64,000 nt of DNA from Pseudomonadota bacterium (GTDB lineage Bacteria > Pseudomonadota > Gammaproteobacteria > Steroidobacterales > Steroidobacteraceae), in contig JAEZFW010000017.1 in NCBI GenBank assembly GCA_023417315.1, positions 124,001-188,000 on the forward strand. Reading direction: 5' to 3'. Position numbers and translations under genes: made by a program. Shown piece by piece: positions 33,491-42,573 of this stretch. Position 1 is the first letter of the stretch, and the number at the start of each line of letters is the position of its first letter. The notes below the pieces were generated by a model. It had not been told where the DNA came from, searched no databases, and saw only the letters and a program-made list of their open reading frames with translations.

Positions 33491-35539
33491 TCAGAATGAC
33501 GTCTGCAGAGTGACTCTCAGGGTTCTCGGCTCGACCGGGTGGAAGTGAATGTCTTCAACAGGCTCGGATTCGTTCGCGAGCTGCGAGGCGTAGTAGTAGC
33601 TGATGTCGTTATCGTTGCTGTCGAAGACATTGAAGAGCGCTGCGCTGATACGCCAGCGCTCGGCGATACGATATCCAGCTTCGAGATTGACGAGCGTGGT
33701 CGGATGCGAACGCACGCTGTTGTCCTCAACGAGCGGCGCTGCCCCGAAGTGACGCAATCGCAGACCACCGAACCACCCGCTCGGATGATCCACTGCGACG
33801 CCTAGCGAAGCGACACGCTCTACGGCTCCTGGAATCCGATCGTCCGCTCCGCCCTCCTCTTCGAACCGTGCTCTCGACCACGCCAAGTCGACATCCACGA
33901 TCAGCCAGCTTCGAGGACTCCAGATCGCTGCCACCTCGATGCCACTGCGTTCGCTCGCACGACTCGCTTCCGTCGTGCCCGCATCACCTACGAACAGCAG
34001 CTCCGAATCGAGATCGAGCGACCACAGCGACGCGCTGAGCTGCAGGTTTGGGATGATCGCCGTGCGCATGCCTACATCCACGCCCAGCGCATCGACGAGA
34101 GGATCGACGCGATCCACGGGCGTCACGCCATCCGCGGGGTCGACCGCGATCGTCGTGCCGCGCGCATCGTTGCTGTGAAACCCTTTACCCACGTCGACGA
34201 AGAACTCAGTCTGCGCCCACGGTCCCAGTACGAGCGCGAACTTCGGCGTGACGATGGCGTCGCGAGCGCTACCCGAGTTCGAGACTACATTGGCATTCAC
34301 ATCGAACTCGAACTGATCGACACGCAGTCCGAGCGCCGTGCGCATGACGGAGCTCCACTGGGTATCAGCACTCACATACACCGAGTAGCTCGTCTGGCGC
34401 GCGGAGTCCTCGCGAATCGTATTGAATCGCTCGCGAGCGATGGTGCGATACAAACCGACGTTGTAGATGTCGTCGCTCCGGACCTGCACGCCGACGGTCA
34501 GTTGCTGTGGACGGCGCAGCCAATCTAGCGTATCGCGCCAGGCGAACGCGCCGCCATAGATACGACGATCGTCGGATTGCTCGAACTGATCGCCGAGCTG
34601 CGGATCAAGGAAATAGCTGAAGTTGGAGAACAGATTCAGCTTGTAGTCGACTGCGTAAACCAGCGCGTTGACTTCAGCCCGTCCGACCGCACCCGCCCAA
34701 TCTGCAGACACTTCGTAACGGCGCGAAGATCCGGCATCCGTCGGATCGACAGTGCCGAAACGATCGACTTGTCCGCTCTCGACCGCGCGCTGCGGAATCT
34801 GATCGGTGGCGCGCCAGTTGCCATCGTAGCCCTGGGCCAGCACGCTCATCTGACCCGTGCCGAGCGGTCGTGAATAGCGCAGGAGCGCGTTCGACTTCTT
34901 GAAGTTCTGGGGCAACTCCCATGGTCCGTCGATGTGAGCGTAGTCGAAAGCTGCGAGCAGCGTACCCGACGCGATCGTCGGGGAAGCTGCGATGAGGCCT
35001 CTGTAGTAATTGTCTTCGCCGCCCTCCGCCACGAGCATCGGCGCATCCAGGTGCCGCCGATAGCGCATGTCGACTGCGCCTGCCGCAGAAAAATTGCCAG
35101 TGTCCGCATAGTAGGTGCCCTTCCGGTAGGCGAGCGACTCAACCAACTCGGGGATGACGAAGTTGATGTCGGTGTAGCCCTGCCCATGCGCGTGTGTGGG
35201 CATGTTCACCGGAACGCCATTCACGCTCGTCGCGAGATCGGTGCCGTGATCGAGATTGAAACCCCGCAGAAAATATTGATTCGCCTTGCCGTCGCCGCTG
35301 TGCTGCGTGACGATCAAGCCCGGCACGACTTCCAGCAACTCGCCTGTTCGCAGAACGGGACGCACGCCGAGTTGCTCATCCGTGACGACACCTTGACTTG
35401 CCGACACGGGCACTCCGCTGAGCCGATCCAATCGGCCGATGACGGTGATTTCCTCGAGCATCTCGGTCGGCAATCCTCCGGCCCACAGAGCAGGGCTTGC
35501 GAGCCACAACGAGGTGAAGAGTGTCAGCCGCGATGCCAT
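33491..35539 (-). CDS. TonB-dependent outer-membrane receptor
   Basis: 682 residues. Signal peptide about 1-20 (ending LASPALWA), then a TonB-box-like stretch (EEITVIG). The plug domain (about 35-150) has RTGELLEVVPGLIVTQHSG and FLRGFNLDHGTDLATSVNG. The 22-strand barrel ends in aromatic LQTSF. The plug contains the His-rich loop NMPTHAHGQGYTDINF. ATG 35539 has GAGGAGAGG upstream; the upstream ATG 35572 would place an SRRGFMA Tat-like motif before the signal but lacks a ribosome site. Divergent from the DUF4331 operon by 173 bp. The substrate is not known; a metal chelate is my guess from the HupE neighbour. Confidence 0.93.
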   Translation of the reverse strand: MASRLTLFTSLWLASPALWAGGLPTEMLEEITVIGRLDRLSGVPVSASQGVVTDEQLGVRPVLRTGELLEVVPGLIVTQHSGDGKANQYFLRGFNLDHGTDLATSVNGVPVNMPTHAHGQGYTDINFVIPELVESLAYRKGTYYADTGNFSAAGAVDMRYRRHLDAPMLVAEGGEDNYYRGLIAASPTIASGTLLAAFDYAHIDGPWELPQNFKKSNALLRYSRPLGTGQMSVLAQGYDGNWRATDQIPQRAVESGQVDRFGTVDPTDAGSSRRYEVSADWAGAVGRAEVNALVYAVDYKLNLFSNFSYFLDPQLGDQFEQSDDRRIYGGAFAWRDTLDWLRRPQQLTVGVQVRSDDIYNVGLYRTIARERFNTIREDSARQTSYSVYVSADTQWSSVMRTALGLRVDQFEFDVNANVVSNSGSARDAIVTPKFALVLGPWAQTEFFVDVGKGFHSNDARGTTIAVDPADGVTPVDRVDPLVDALGVDVGMRTAIIPNLQLSASLWSLDLDSELLFVGDAGTTEASRASERSGIEVAAIWSPRSWLIVDVDLAWSRARFEEEGGADDRIPGAVERVASLGVAVDHPSGWFGGLRLRHFGAAPLVEDNSVRSHPTTLVNLEAGYRIAERWRISAALFNVFDSNDNDISYYYASQLANESEPVEDIHFHPVEPRTLRVTLQTSF

Positions 35540-35674
35540 GAAGCCTCTCCTCGATGCGGGTTGCTCCTGCATACGTGCTCGCGGCCTCTCCGGATGCATT
35601 TCTTCGCGTCGGACGAAAGGGCTGAATCCGGATCCACCGCTGCAACGTAGACATCGACGTCGTCACGAACGGCA

Positions 35675-35696
35675 GTTCATCTAGACGGTTCATCTA
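35675..35696 (+). promoter_or_regulatory. 9-bp direct repeat upstream of DUF4331 operon
   Basis: GTTCATCTA occurs twice (35675-35683 and 35688-35696), 13 bp apart, ending 16 bp before the DUF4331 ATG. It may be a regulator site or a promoter part; no ECF promoter consensus can be claimed. Confidence 0.35.
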
Positions 35697-35712
35697 TGCG
35701 AAGGAGATCCTC

Positions 35713-37221
35713 ATGAAACGCAACGCTCTGCGTGCTGCAGTACTACTTGCTGCAGCCGCCACACCGCTGCTCGCGTCGGGCTCGAGCCATCGCGAAGCGC
35801 CCTTTATCACCGGCGTGCCCAAAGTGGACGGCACCGACTTCTACATGTTCCGCAGCTATGAAGCGGGTCGCGAAGAGTATGTGACCTTGATCGCGAACTA
35901 CGTGCCGCTCCAAGCCTCGTACGGCGGCCCGAACTATTTTCCGCTCGATGAAAAAGCTCTGTACGAGATTCACATCGACAACGACGGCGATGCGCGTGAG
36001 GACATCACGTTCCAGTTTCGCTTCAAGGACACGTACAAGAACCTCACCGTGCCCGCCGGTGACCAGACGGTAGCGGTGCCGCTCATCAACATCGGCCAAG
36101 TCGACACCGGCGCGGCAAATCTCAACATGTCCCAGAGCTATACGCTCGGCGTGGTACATGGCCGTCGACGCGGCAGTGATCCGCGGTTTGCGACCGATTC
36201 GGGGACGGGCAGCGAGATCTTCCAGAAGCCCGCGGACAACATCGGCAACAAGTCGATTCCCGACTACGCAAGCTATGCCAACAACTTTATCTACACCGCC
36301 AACCTTCCCGACTGCTCGCAGCCGGCGCGCGTCTTCGTTGGGCAGCGCAAAGAGTCTTTCGTCGTCAACCTCGGCGAGGTGTTCGATCTCGTCAATACCA
36401 ATCCGGCTGGCCCGCGCGACGGCGAACCCAACATCATCTCGCAAGAGAACATCACGACGCTGGCTCTGGAAGTTCCAATCAGTTGCCTCACGCGCGGGAA
36501 CGAGCCCGTGATCGGTGGTTGGATGACCGCGAGCTTGCGCCAGGGTCGGGTGGTCAATCCCAAGCCGTCGAGGCCGTCGCGAGCGACGGTGGCAGGCGGT
36601 GCATGGACACAGGTGTCGCGGCTCGGCAGCCCGCTCGTGAATGAGCTCGTGATTGGCCTGCCGGACAAGGATCGCTTCAACGGCAGCGAACCTCGCGACG
36701 ATACTCAGTTCGCCACCTACGTGACGAACCCGACGTTGCCAGTGCTGCTCAACGTCTTGTTCGGCGATGCTGCAAAGCCGCCTCAAACGCCACGCAACGA
36801 TTTGGTTGCCGCGTTCCTCACGGGCGTTCCCGGCCTCAATCAACCTGCGAATGTGCGCGGTGCTGAGATGCTGCGACTCAACACCTCGATTGCGCCCACT
36901 CCGGTGGCATCGCAGAACGATCTCGGCGTCTTGGGAGGCGACAACGCAGGCTTCCCGAATGGCCGACGTCCATTCGATGACGTGGTCGACATCGAGTTGC
37001 GGGTTGCTGAGGGTGCGTTGTGCAGCGAGGCGTTGAAGTGCGGCACACAGACGGCTGATCCGAACAATGGCACTCCATACACCGACGGTTCTCGCGCTGC
37101 GGGTCCGACGGCAGCGACGTCGATGGTGAGCGGTGCCATCAGCGCGGCCGATACCTATCTCGACACATTCCCGTATCTCGCGACGCCGGTTCCCGGCTCG
37201 CCGAACGGTAGCGGCACCTAA
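35713..37221 (+). CDS. DUF4331 family exported protein
   Basis: 502 residues with a signal peptide (cleavage after LLASG). DUF4331 hallmarks: SSHREAPFITGVPKVDGTD and FYMFRSYE at the mature N-terminus, ALYEIHIDNDGDAREDITF, LALEVP and the late RRPFDDVVDIELRVAEG. A DxDGDxxxD stretch at residues 89-97 resembles a calcium-binding loop. AAGGAG precedes ATG 35713. First of a four-gene operon; the function of the family is unknown. Confidence 0.92.
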   Translation: MKRNALRAAVLLAAAATPLLASGSSHREAPFITGVPKVDGTDFYMFRSYEAGREEYVTLIANYVPLQASYGGPNYFPLDEKALYEIHIDNDGDAREDITFQFRFKDTYKNLTVPAGDQTVAVPLINIGQVDTGAANLNMSQSYTLGVVHGRRRGSDPRFATDSGTGSEIFQKPADNIGNKSIPDYASYANNFIYTANLPDCSQPARVFVGQRKESFVVNLGEVFDLVNTNPAGPRDGEPNIISQENITTLALEVPISCLTRGNEPVIGGWMTASLRQGRVVNPKPSRPSRATVAGGAWTQVSRLGSPLVNELVIGLPDKDRFNGSEPRDDTQFATYVTNPTLPVLLNVLFGDAAKPPQTPRNDLVAAFLTGVPGLNQPANVRGAEMLRLNTSIAPTPVASQNDLGVLGGDNAGFPNGRRPFDDVVDIELRVAEGALCSEALKCGTQTADPNNGTPYTDGSRAAGPTAATSMVSGAISAADTYLDTFPYLATPVPGSPNGSGT

Positions 37222-37229
37222 AGGAGAGC

Positions 37230-37538
37230 ATGGTCATGAAGCACTTCAAACACACAACTGCAGCGACAGTCGCAATAGCGATACTCGTTGTTGCCGGCTG
37301 CGGAGGCGGCGGTGGATCGTACGGTGATAACAACACGGGGGTGACGCCTCCCGTTACACGCCCGCCGCCTCCTCCACCGTTGACGACCGACTTCACGATG
37401 TTCACACGCGATCTGCTGGCGCCCGCGAGAACGAACGACACCGAGGAACCCGTGGAGATCGAATCCATCGAGTTCGAGTTCGCGGACGATGATAATGAGG
37501 CTGCCTACGATGACATCATCACGGCGTCAGAATCGTAA
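37230..37538 (+). CDS. Small acidic lipoprotein
   Basis: 102 residues. Lipoprotein signal with lipobox VVAGC, then a GGGGGS linker, a proline stretch (RPPPPPPL) and an acidic C-terminus (EPVEIESIEFEFADDDNE). Start ATG 37230 or ATG 37236 after AAAGGAGAG. It lies 8 bp after the DUF4331 stop and overlaps the TPR gene start. No family recognised. Confidence 0.72.
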   Translation: MVMKHFKHTTAATVAIAILVVAGCGGGGGSYGDNNTGVTPPVTRPPPPPPLTTDFTMFTRDLLAPARTNDTEEPVEIESIEFEFADDDNEAAYDDIITASES

Positions 37539-38718
37539 CGACGCAGCCTGCTGCTTGCGACGAGCCCGCGCGTTGGGGCTCGTCGCAGCGTTGGCAGTAT
37601 GCCCTACGGTGTTCGGCGAACCGTATGAGCCCGCACGCGACGACACGGTGCTCATCCGCATACCTGCGGCAGCGAGCTCGCGTCACACACAACGTCTGCG
37701 GAGCGCACTCGCGAGCAACTCGCACGATCTGAGCGCGGCGCTCGAGCTCGCACGAGCGTATTTGGACGCCGGGCGCCGCGAAGGCGATCCGCGATTCTTC
37801 TCTTATGTGCAGGGGACGCTTCAACCCTGGACCGAGCGCGAGGATGCGCCGGCCAATGCACTCGTGCTGACCGCGACCTCGCTGCAAAGCCTGCACCGAT
37901 TCACGGAGGCTCGATCGTTGCTCGACCGGGCCCTCACGCGTGATCCGCGCAATGCTCAAGCCTGGTTGACCAAAGCAACAATTCTTCAGGTTCAAGGGGA
38001 GTTCGACGCTGCGCAGGATGCTTGCAGTCATCTACTCGGCGTGACGGACCAGCGGATCGCGCTCGGCTGTCTCTTGTCCGCTCGAAGCATGAACGGACGG
38101 CTTGCCGAGAGCTATGCTGCCCTCTCGCGCGTCATGGCGAATATCGGCGGCCTGAATCAGGGCACTGTCAGCTGGCTCACGAGTCTGCTCGGTGAAATGT
38201 CAGTCCGAATTGGGAACGACACCGAAGCGCAACGCCACTTCGCATCCGCATTGACCGCCGACCCGGATGACAGCTACGCAAGAGGCGAGCTGGCCGACGT
38301 ATACCTGCGACAAGCGCGCTACCACGAGGTCATTGCCCTTCTGAGTCAGCACGAGTCGCACGATGCCTTGCTGTTACGACTTGCAATCGCGGGCAAGCAT
38401 CTCGGCACGCACGCGGGGAAGCGCTGGATATCGATGTACGACGCCCGCTACAAGGCCGCGCGGCGGGGCGGCGATCTCACGCATCTGCGCGAAGAGACTC
38501 GCTATCTGCTTGAGGTGCTCGGCGATGTGGATGGCGCATTCAAGACTGCGGAACGTAACTGGCAGACGCAGCGCGAGCCCGCCGACATCCGTCTCTATCA
38601 ACGCGCCGCGATCCTCTCGGGAAGATCGCATACAGTGATCGATGCCTGGATCGCAGTGCATCGTTATCAAGACGCCACGCTCGATGCGAAGCCTGGGACT
38701 CGCCAGGTGCGCCTATGA
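37510..38718 (+). CDS. Exported tetratricopeptide-repeat protein
   Basis: 402 residues from ATG 37510 (MTSSRRQNRND), with a signal-like hydrophobic segment (ALGLVAALAVCPTVFG). Several TPR-like helical pairs: ALELARAYLDAGRREGDP, TEARSLLDRALTRDPRNA, QAWLTKATILQVQGEFDAA, AQRHFASALTADPDDSYA. The start lies in the end of the lipoprotein gene (29-bp overlap) with GAGG 10 nt upstream, and its end overlaps the HupE gene by 4 nt. Probably a periplasmic scaffold for DUF4331/HupE partners (inference). Confidence 0.82.
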   Translation: MTSSRRQNRNDAACCLRRARALGLVAALAVCPTVFGEPYEPARDDTVLIRIPAAASSRHTQRLRSALASNSHDLSAALELARAYLDAGRREGDPRFFSYVQGTLQPWTEREDAPANALVLTATSLQSLHRFTEARSLLDRALTRDPRNAQAWLTKATILQVQGEFDAAQDACSHLLGVTDQRIALGCLLSARSMNGRLAESYAALSRVMANIGGLNQGTVSWLTSLLGEMSVRIGNDTEAQRHFASALTADPDDSYARGELADVYLRQARYHEVIALLSQHESHDALLLRLAIAGKHLGTHAGKRWISMYDARYKAARRGGDLTHLREETRYLLEVLGDVDGAFKTAERNWQTQREPADIRLYQRAAILSGRSHTVIDAWIAVHRYQDATLDAKPGTRQVRL

Positions 38719-39842
38719 AAGCCCTGCTCGCCGCGGCGTTACTCCTCGTTGCCTTGCCCTGCGCGGCACACAAGCAAAGTAACAGCTACCTGGCGCTATC
38801 GGTTACCGGCAACTCCGTCGAGGGTCGCTGGGACATTGCGCTGCGCGATCTGGAGTTCGCCATCGGGCTGGATGCCGACGCGGACGGCACGCTCACGTGG
38901 GGCGAAACGCGTCGAGGAGCCGACGCGATTCGCGCGTATGCCTTCTCTCATCTGATCGTGTCCGCAGTCGAGGCTGAGAGCAGTAGCGGGTGCGAGCTTA
39001 TACCCGCTCGCCGCATGCTCATCGATGAGCACGTCGACGGTGCTTACGCGGTTCTGTTCTTCGAAGCCGAATGCGCCCTTGCTCCTCGTCAGCTGCAGAT
39101 CGACTACTCGCTGCTCGAAGGCATCGACCCTAACCACCGAGGACTACTCGAGCTCAGCAGCCAAGGCAGCATGCAATCTCATGTACTCGCGAATGATGCG
39201 CCCGCCGTGGCGTTCGAGACGGTGACGCCAGATCGCGCGCGGCAGTTCAGATCGTTCGTGACCGAGGGCACTCGACACATCTGGCTCGGCTTCGACCATC
39301 TGCTATTTCTGTTCACCCTGTTACTACCCTCTGTTGTCACGCGCCGCGATGGACAATGGGAAGCGCGACACGGATTGCGGGACAGCGCGGTCGACATGCT
39401 GAAAGTCGTCACCGCATTCACGCTCGCACACTCGGTGACGTTGTCGCTGGCCGCGCTCGAAGTGATCGCTCTGCCCTCGCGACTCGTGGAAACGATGATC
39501 GCGCTGACCGTCCTACTCGGCGCGCTCAACATCCTCTTTCCAATCGTGCAGGAGCGTCGCTGGGTCGTGGCGCTCGGATTCGGATTGATTCATGGATTGG
39601 GTTTCGCCTCAGTGCTGTCCGACCTTGGACTGTCATCGGTTCATCTGCTCGAAGCATTGGTGGGATTCAATGTCGGCGTCGAGCTCGGTCAACTCGCGAT
39701 CGTCCTCGCGGTGATGCCGGCCGCGTTCCTGATCCGCGATTCAATTTTTTATCGGCGCGCCCTGTTACAGGCGGGCGCTGCGCTCATCGCGGTGGTGGCC
39801 GCTTATTGGATGTTCACGCGGGCACTCCCTCTTGGGGCCTAA
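38715..39842 (+). CDS. HupE/UreJ family membrane protein with EF-hand-like loop
   Basis: 375 residues. Signal peptide, then an exported domain of about 180 residues with a canonical EF-hand loop, DADADGTLTWGE (53-64). The membrane half has six or seven helices carrying the HupE/UreJ_2 motifs GTRHIWLGFDHLLFLFTLLL, AHSVTLSLAAL and HGLGFASVL; the histidines and aspartate in the helices suggest a metal path. Related HupE/UreJ proteins are nickel permeases; this longer type has no proven substrate. Overlaps the TPR gene by 4 nt, last in the operon. Confidence 0.88.
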   Translation: MKALLAAALLLVALPCAAHKQSNSYLALSVTGNSVEGRWDIALRDLEFAIGLDADADGTLTWGETRRGADAIRAYAFSHLIVSAVEAESSSGCELIPARRMLIDEHVDGAYAVLFFEAECALAPRQLQIDYSLLEGIDPNHRGLLELSSQGSMQSHVLANDAPAVAFETVTPDRARQFRSFVTEGTRHIWLGFDHLLFLFTLLLPSVVTRRDGQWEARHGLRDSAVDMLKVVTAFTLAHSVTLSLAALEVIALPSRLVETMIALTVLLGALNILFPIVQERRWVVALGFGLIHGLGFASVLSDLGLSSVHLLEALVGFNVGVELGQLAIVLAVMPAAFLIRDSIFYRRALLQAGAALIAVVAAYWMFTRALPLGA

Positions 39843-39920
39843 GGAATGTTTGCCTCGGAGGAACTCTTTTCGTCGATAGAACATTCGCTGACTACCGGCC
39901 GCACGCAATGACCCACCCCC

Positions 39921-41165
39921 GTGGCAAAGAACAGCACCGCTGAGATCCTCATCGTCGACGGACACGAGATTGCAATCTCGAATCCAGACAAGGTGCTGTT
40001 TCCCGAGGCGAAGCACACGAAGCTCGATCTCGTGCGCTATTACCTCGCCGTGAGCGAAGGCGCGCTGCGCGGCGCCGGCGGTCGGCCGAATATGCTCGTG
40101 CGTTATCCCAACGGCATCGACGGCGACCACTTCTATCAGAAGCGTGCGCCGAGCAATCGGCCCTCGTGGATCGAAGTGGTCGCGCTGCGCTTTCCATCCG
40201 GGCGTGCTGCAGAGGAAATCGTGCCTCGCAATGCAGCCTCGCTCGCTTGGCTCGCGAATCTCGCGTGCCTCGAGTTGCATCCGCACCCGGTGCGCGCCGA
40301 GGACCTCGACCATCCTGACGAGTTGCGTGTCGATCTGGATCCTGTTCCGGGCGTGACGTGGAAGCAGATCCAGGAAGTCGCACAGGTCGTTCGATCCGTT
40401 CTCGAAGAGTTCAAGCTCGTCGGCTGGCCGAAAACCTCCGGATCGCGCGGCATGCACATCTACGTACGGATCGAGCCGCGTTGGACCTTCGATCAGGTCC
40501 GACTCGCAGCGCTCGCGCTCGCGCGTGAAGTCGAGCAGCGCGCGCCGAGTTTGGCCACGAGTAAGTGGTGGAAGGAGGAACGCCAGGGTGTGTTCGTCGA
40601 CTACAACCAGAACGCGAAGGATCGCACCGTCGCTTCCGCTTACTCGGTGCGACCGAAGCCCGACGCTCGCGTATCCGCGCCGCTCTCATGGGACGAGGTT
40701 CCCGATTGCGAGCCTGCTGATTTCACGCTCGCATCAATGCCCACTCGCTTCATGAAGCTCGGCGATCTGCACGCGGGCATCGATGAGCACGCCGGTTCAC
40801 TCGAAGGCTTGCTAGAGCTGTTCGAGCGCCAAGGTCTTGGTGATGCCCCTTGGCCGCCACATTACCGCAGACAGGACTCGGAGCCTCCGCGCGTGCAGCC
40901 ATCGAAGCGCAGACCCAAGCTTCCGCTCATCGAGATTGCGCGTGCACGTCGCAAAGAAGATGCGTTGGCAGGTCTCGAGCGTTGGAAAGCGCGCCATAGC
41001 GACGCTGCGGCGCATCTGCACCCTGCTGACGTGCTCGTCGATGCCATGCGCGGGCGCTACACCACGTGGACGCGGATCCGCATCAACCTCCAGCACGTCC
41101 CAGAAGCGGTGCGACCTCCTCAGGAGCCGCTCGATCCCGACGAGAAGATTCGTTCGAGCTCGTAA
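39921..41165 (+). CDS. LigD-type polymerase/primase domain protein
   Basis: Stand-alone archaeo-eukaryotic primase-like polymerase of bacterial NHEJ, 414 residues. Motifs: NPDKVLFPEAKHTKLDLVRYY, YPNGIDGDHFYQKRAP, the catalytic DLDP (ELRVDLDPVPG), KTSGSRGMHIYVRI and FVDYNQNAKDRTVASAYSVR. The C-terminus extends about 100 residues beyond the usual domain. Start is GTG 39921. No phosphoesterase or ligase domain is fused. The ligase gene lies tail to tail downstream; no Ku gene is in the window. Confidence 0.93.
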   Translation: MAKNSTAEILIVDGHEIAISNPDKVLFPEAKHTKLDLVRYYLAVSEGALRGAGGRPNMLVRYPNGIDGDHFYQKRAPSNRPSWIEVVALRFPSGRAAEEIVPRNAASLAWLANLACLELHPHPVRAEDLDHPDELRVDLDPVPGVTWKQIQEVAQVVRSVLEEFKLVGWPKTSGSRGMHIYVRIEPRWTFDQVRLAALALAREVEQRAPSLATSKWWKEERQGVFVDYNQNAKDRTVASAYSVRPKPDARVSAPLSWDEVPDCEPADFTLASMPTRFMKLGDLHAGIDEHAGSLEGLLELFERQGLGDAPWPPHYRRQDSEPPRVQPSKRRPKLPLIEIARARRKEDALAGLERWKARHSDAAAHLHPADVLVDAMRGRYTTWTRIRINLQHVPEAVRPPQEPLDPDEKIRSSS

Positions 41166-42247
41166 GGTGTCGTGACTTCAAGTTGATCGTAACGGCAGTC
41201 GTGCGGTGGCTTATCGGGCCGCCAACGCAAGAAGAACGCCGCGTGCCGAAAGCGATCGCCTTGCATGTGGTCGTATTTCACTTCGCAGACGCGCTCGATC
41301 CTGAGCGGCTCCCATGACAAGTCCTTGCCCGCGCTCCAGCGACTCTGCGCACCAGGCATTCGGCTCGATTCGCCGGCCGCGTCTGCCCATTCGCGCCACG
41401 GGTGATCGTTCATCGCGTTCTTACGCAAAGGCGAAAGCTCCTCCACGAGTTGCTTTCGCACCTTCGTCGTAAACGCTGAAGCGACGCCGACGTGCTGAAG
41501 CACGCCTTGATCGTCGTACAAACCGAGCAGTAATGAACCGACCGCATCCTTGCCGCTCTTGTACCACCGAAATCCGGCGACCACGCAGTCGGCGGTGCGA
41601 GCGTGCTTCACTTTGACCATGGCACGCTTGCCTGGCTGGTAAGTCCCGGTTTCCGGCTTCGCGATCACGCCATCGAGCCCCGCGCCTTCGAATCGAGTGA
41701 GCCAGTCGAGTGCAACCGCTCGGTCGCGCGTCATAGGCGTGAGATGGACTGGAGGATCGATACCGGCGAGCAGCTTCTCGAGAGCAGCGCGCCGCTCCAT
41801 TTGCGCTGCGCCCATGACGCTCCGTCCGTCGGCGGCGAGCACATCGAACGCAATGAACGAGGACGGCGTTTCCTTCGCGAGCTTCGCTACGCGCGATGCA
41901 GCCGGGTGCAGCCGCAACTGGAGCGCGTCAAAGTCGAGTCCTCGCTCCGTCGCGATCACAATCTCGCCATCGAGCACGCAGTTCGCGGGCAACCGGCCCA
42001 GCAGGGCGTCGTGCAGCTCCGGGAAATACCGATCGAGCGGTCGCGAGTCGCGGCTCTGCAGATAGACATCGCTCTTGCCGCGGAACACGATGGCTCGGAA
42101 GCCATCCCACTTGGGCTCATATATATAAGCACCCGTCGGCAGCTCGTCAGCAAGCTTTGCCAACATGGGTTCGACTGGAGGCGCGACAGCCAGCGAGGAG
42201 TCATCAACCACAACGTTTCTCCGCGAAGTCGGATTCGACAGCACCAT
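41120..42247 (-). CDS. ATP-dependent DNA ligase, LigD/LigC ligase domain
   Basis: 375 residues. Nucleotidyltransferase motif I EPKWDGFRA (catalytic Lys), RDSRPLDRYFPEL, motif III LDGEIV, FIAFDVL, motif IV GLDGVIAKP and motif V MVKVKH, then the OB-fold with EVKYDHMQGDRFRHAAFFLRW. This is the ligase module of LigD alone. Its 3' end overlaps the 3' end of the polymerase gene by 46 bp (convergent). ATG 42247 chosen. Confidence 0.94.
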   Translation of the reverse strand: MVLSNPTSRRNVVVDDSSLAVAPPVEPMLAKLADELPTGAYIYEPKWDGFRAIVFRGKSDVYLQSRDSRPLDRYFPELHDALLGRLPANCVLDGEIVIATERGLDFDALQLRLHPAASRVAKLAKETPSSFIAFDVLAADGRSVMGAAQMERRAALEKLLAGIDPPVHLTPMTRDRAVALDWLTRFEGAGLDGVIAKPETGTYQPGKRAMVKVKHARTADCVVAGFRWYKSGKDAVGSLLLGLYDDQGVLQHVGVASAFTTKVRKQLVEELSPLRKNAMNDHPWREWADAAGESSRMPGAQSRWSAGKDLSWEPLRIERVCEVKYDHMQGDRFRHAAFFLRWRPDKPPHDCRYDQLEVTTPYELERIFSSGSSGS

Positions 42248-42573
42248 GCCCGCATTAGCACGATCATGCCGCGCCTGGCTCGGTTCAATTCACTCGCTGC
42301 GCGTCTCAAGTGTGCAGGAAGTTCACACGTCCAAGCCGTCTTCGGCGTCACCTAAACATCTGAAATACGCCCCGCGGTTCCGTAAAGTCCTCGGCGCTCG
42401 AGCCACTTACCATGCGCACTTCTGCGAGTAGAGCGCCCCTCGTTTGATCGGAGACCTTCTGTTCGCCGTGCTCTTCGGTCGCCTCGGCGATCAGCACGAG
42501 CGTTTCGGCTTACGAAGTCGCGTCCAACCCCCGTTCCGATTACGCTGTCGCTGCCCCCTGCGACTGCTGAACC
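42248..42573. other. Intergenic region, ligase / sensor kinase
   Basis: 326 bp between divergent genes. No convincing ORF, repeat or hairpin seen. Confidence 0.4.
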
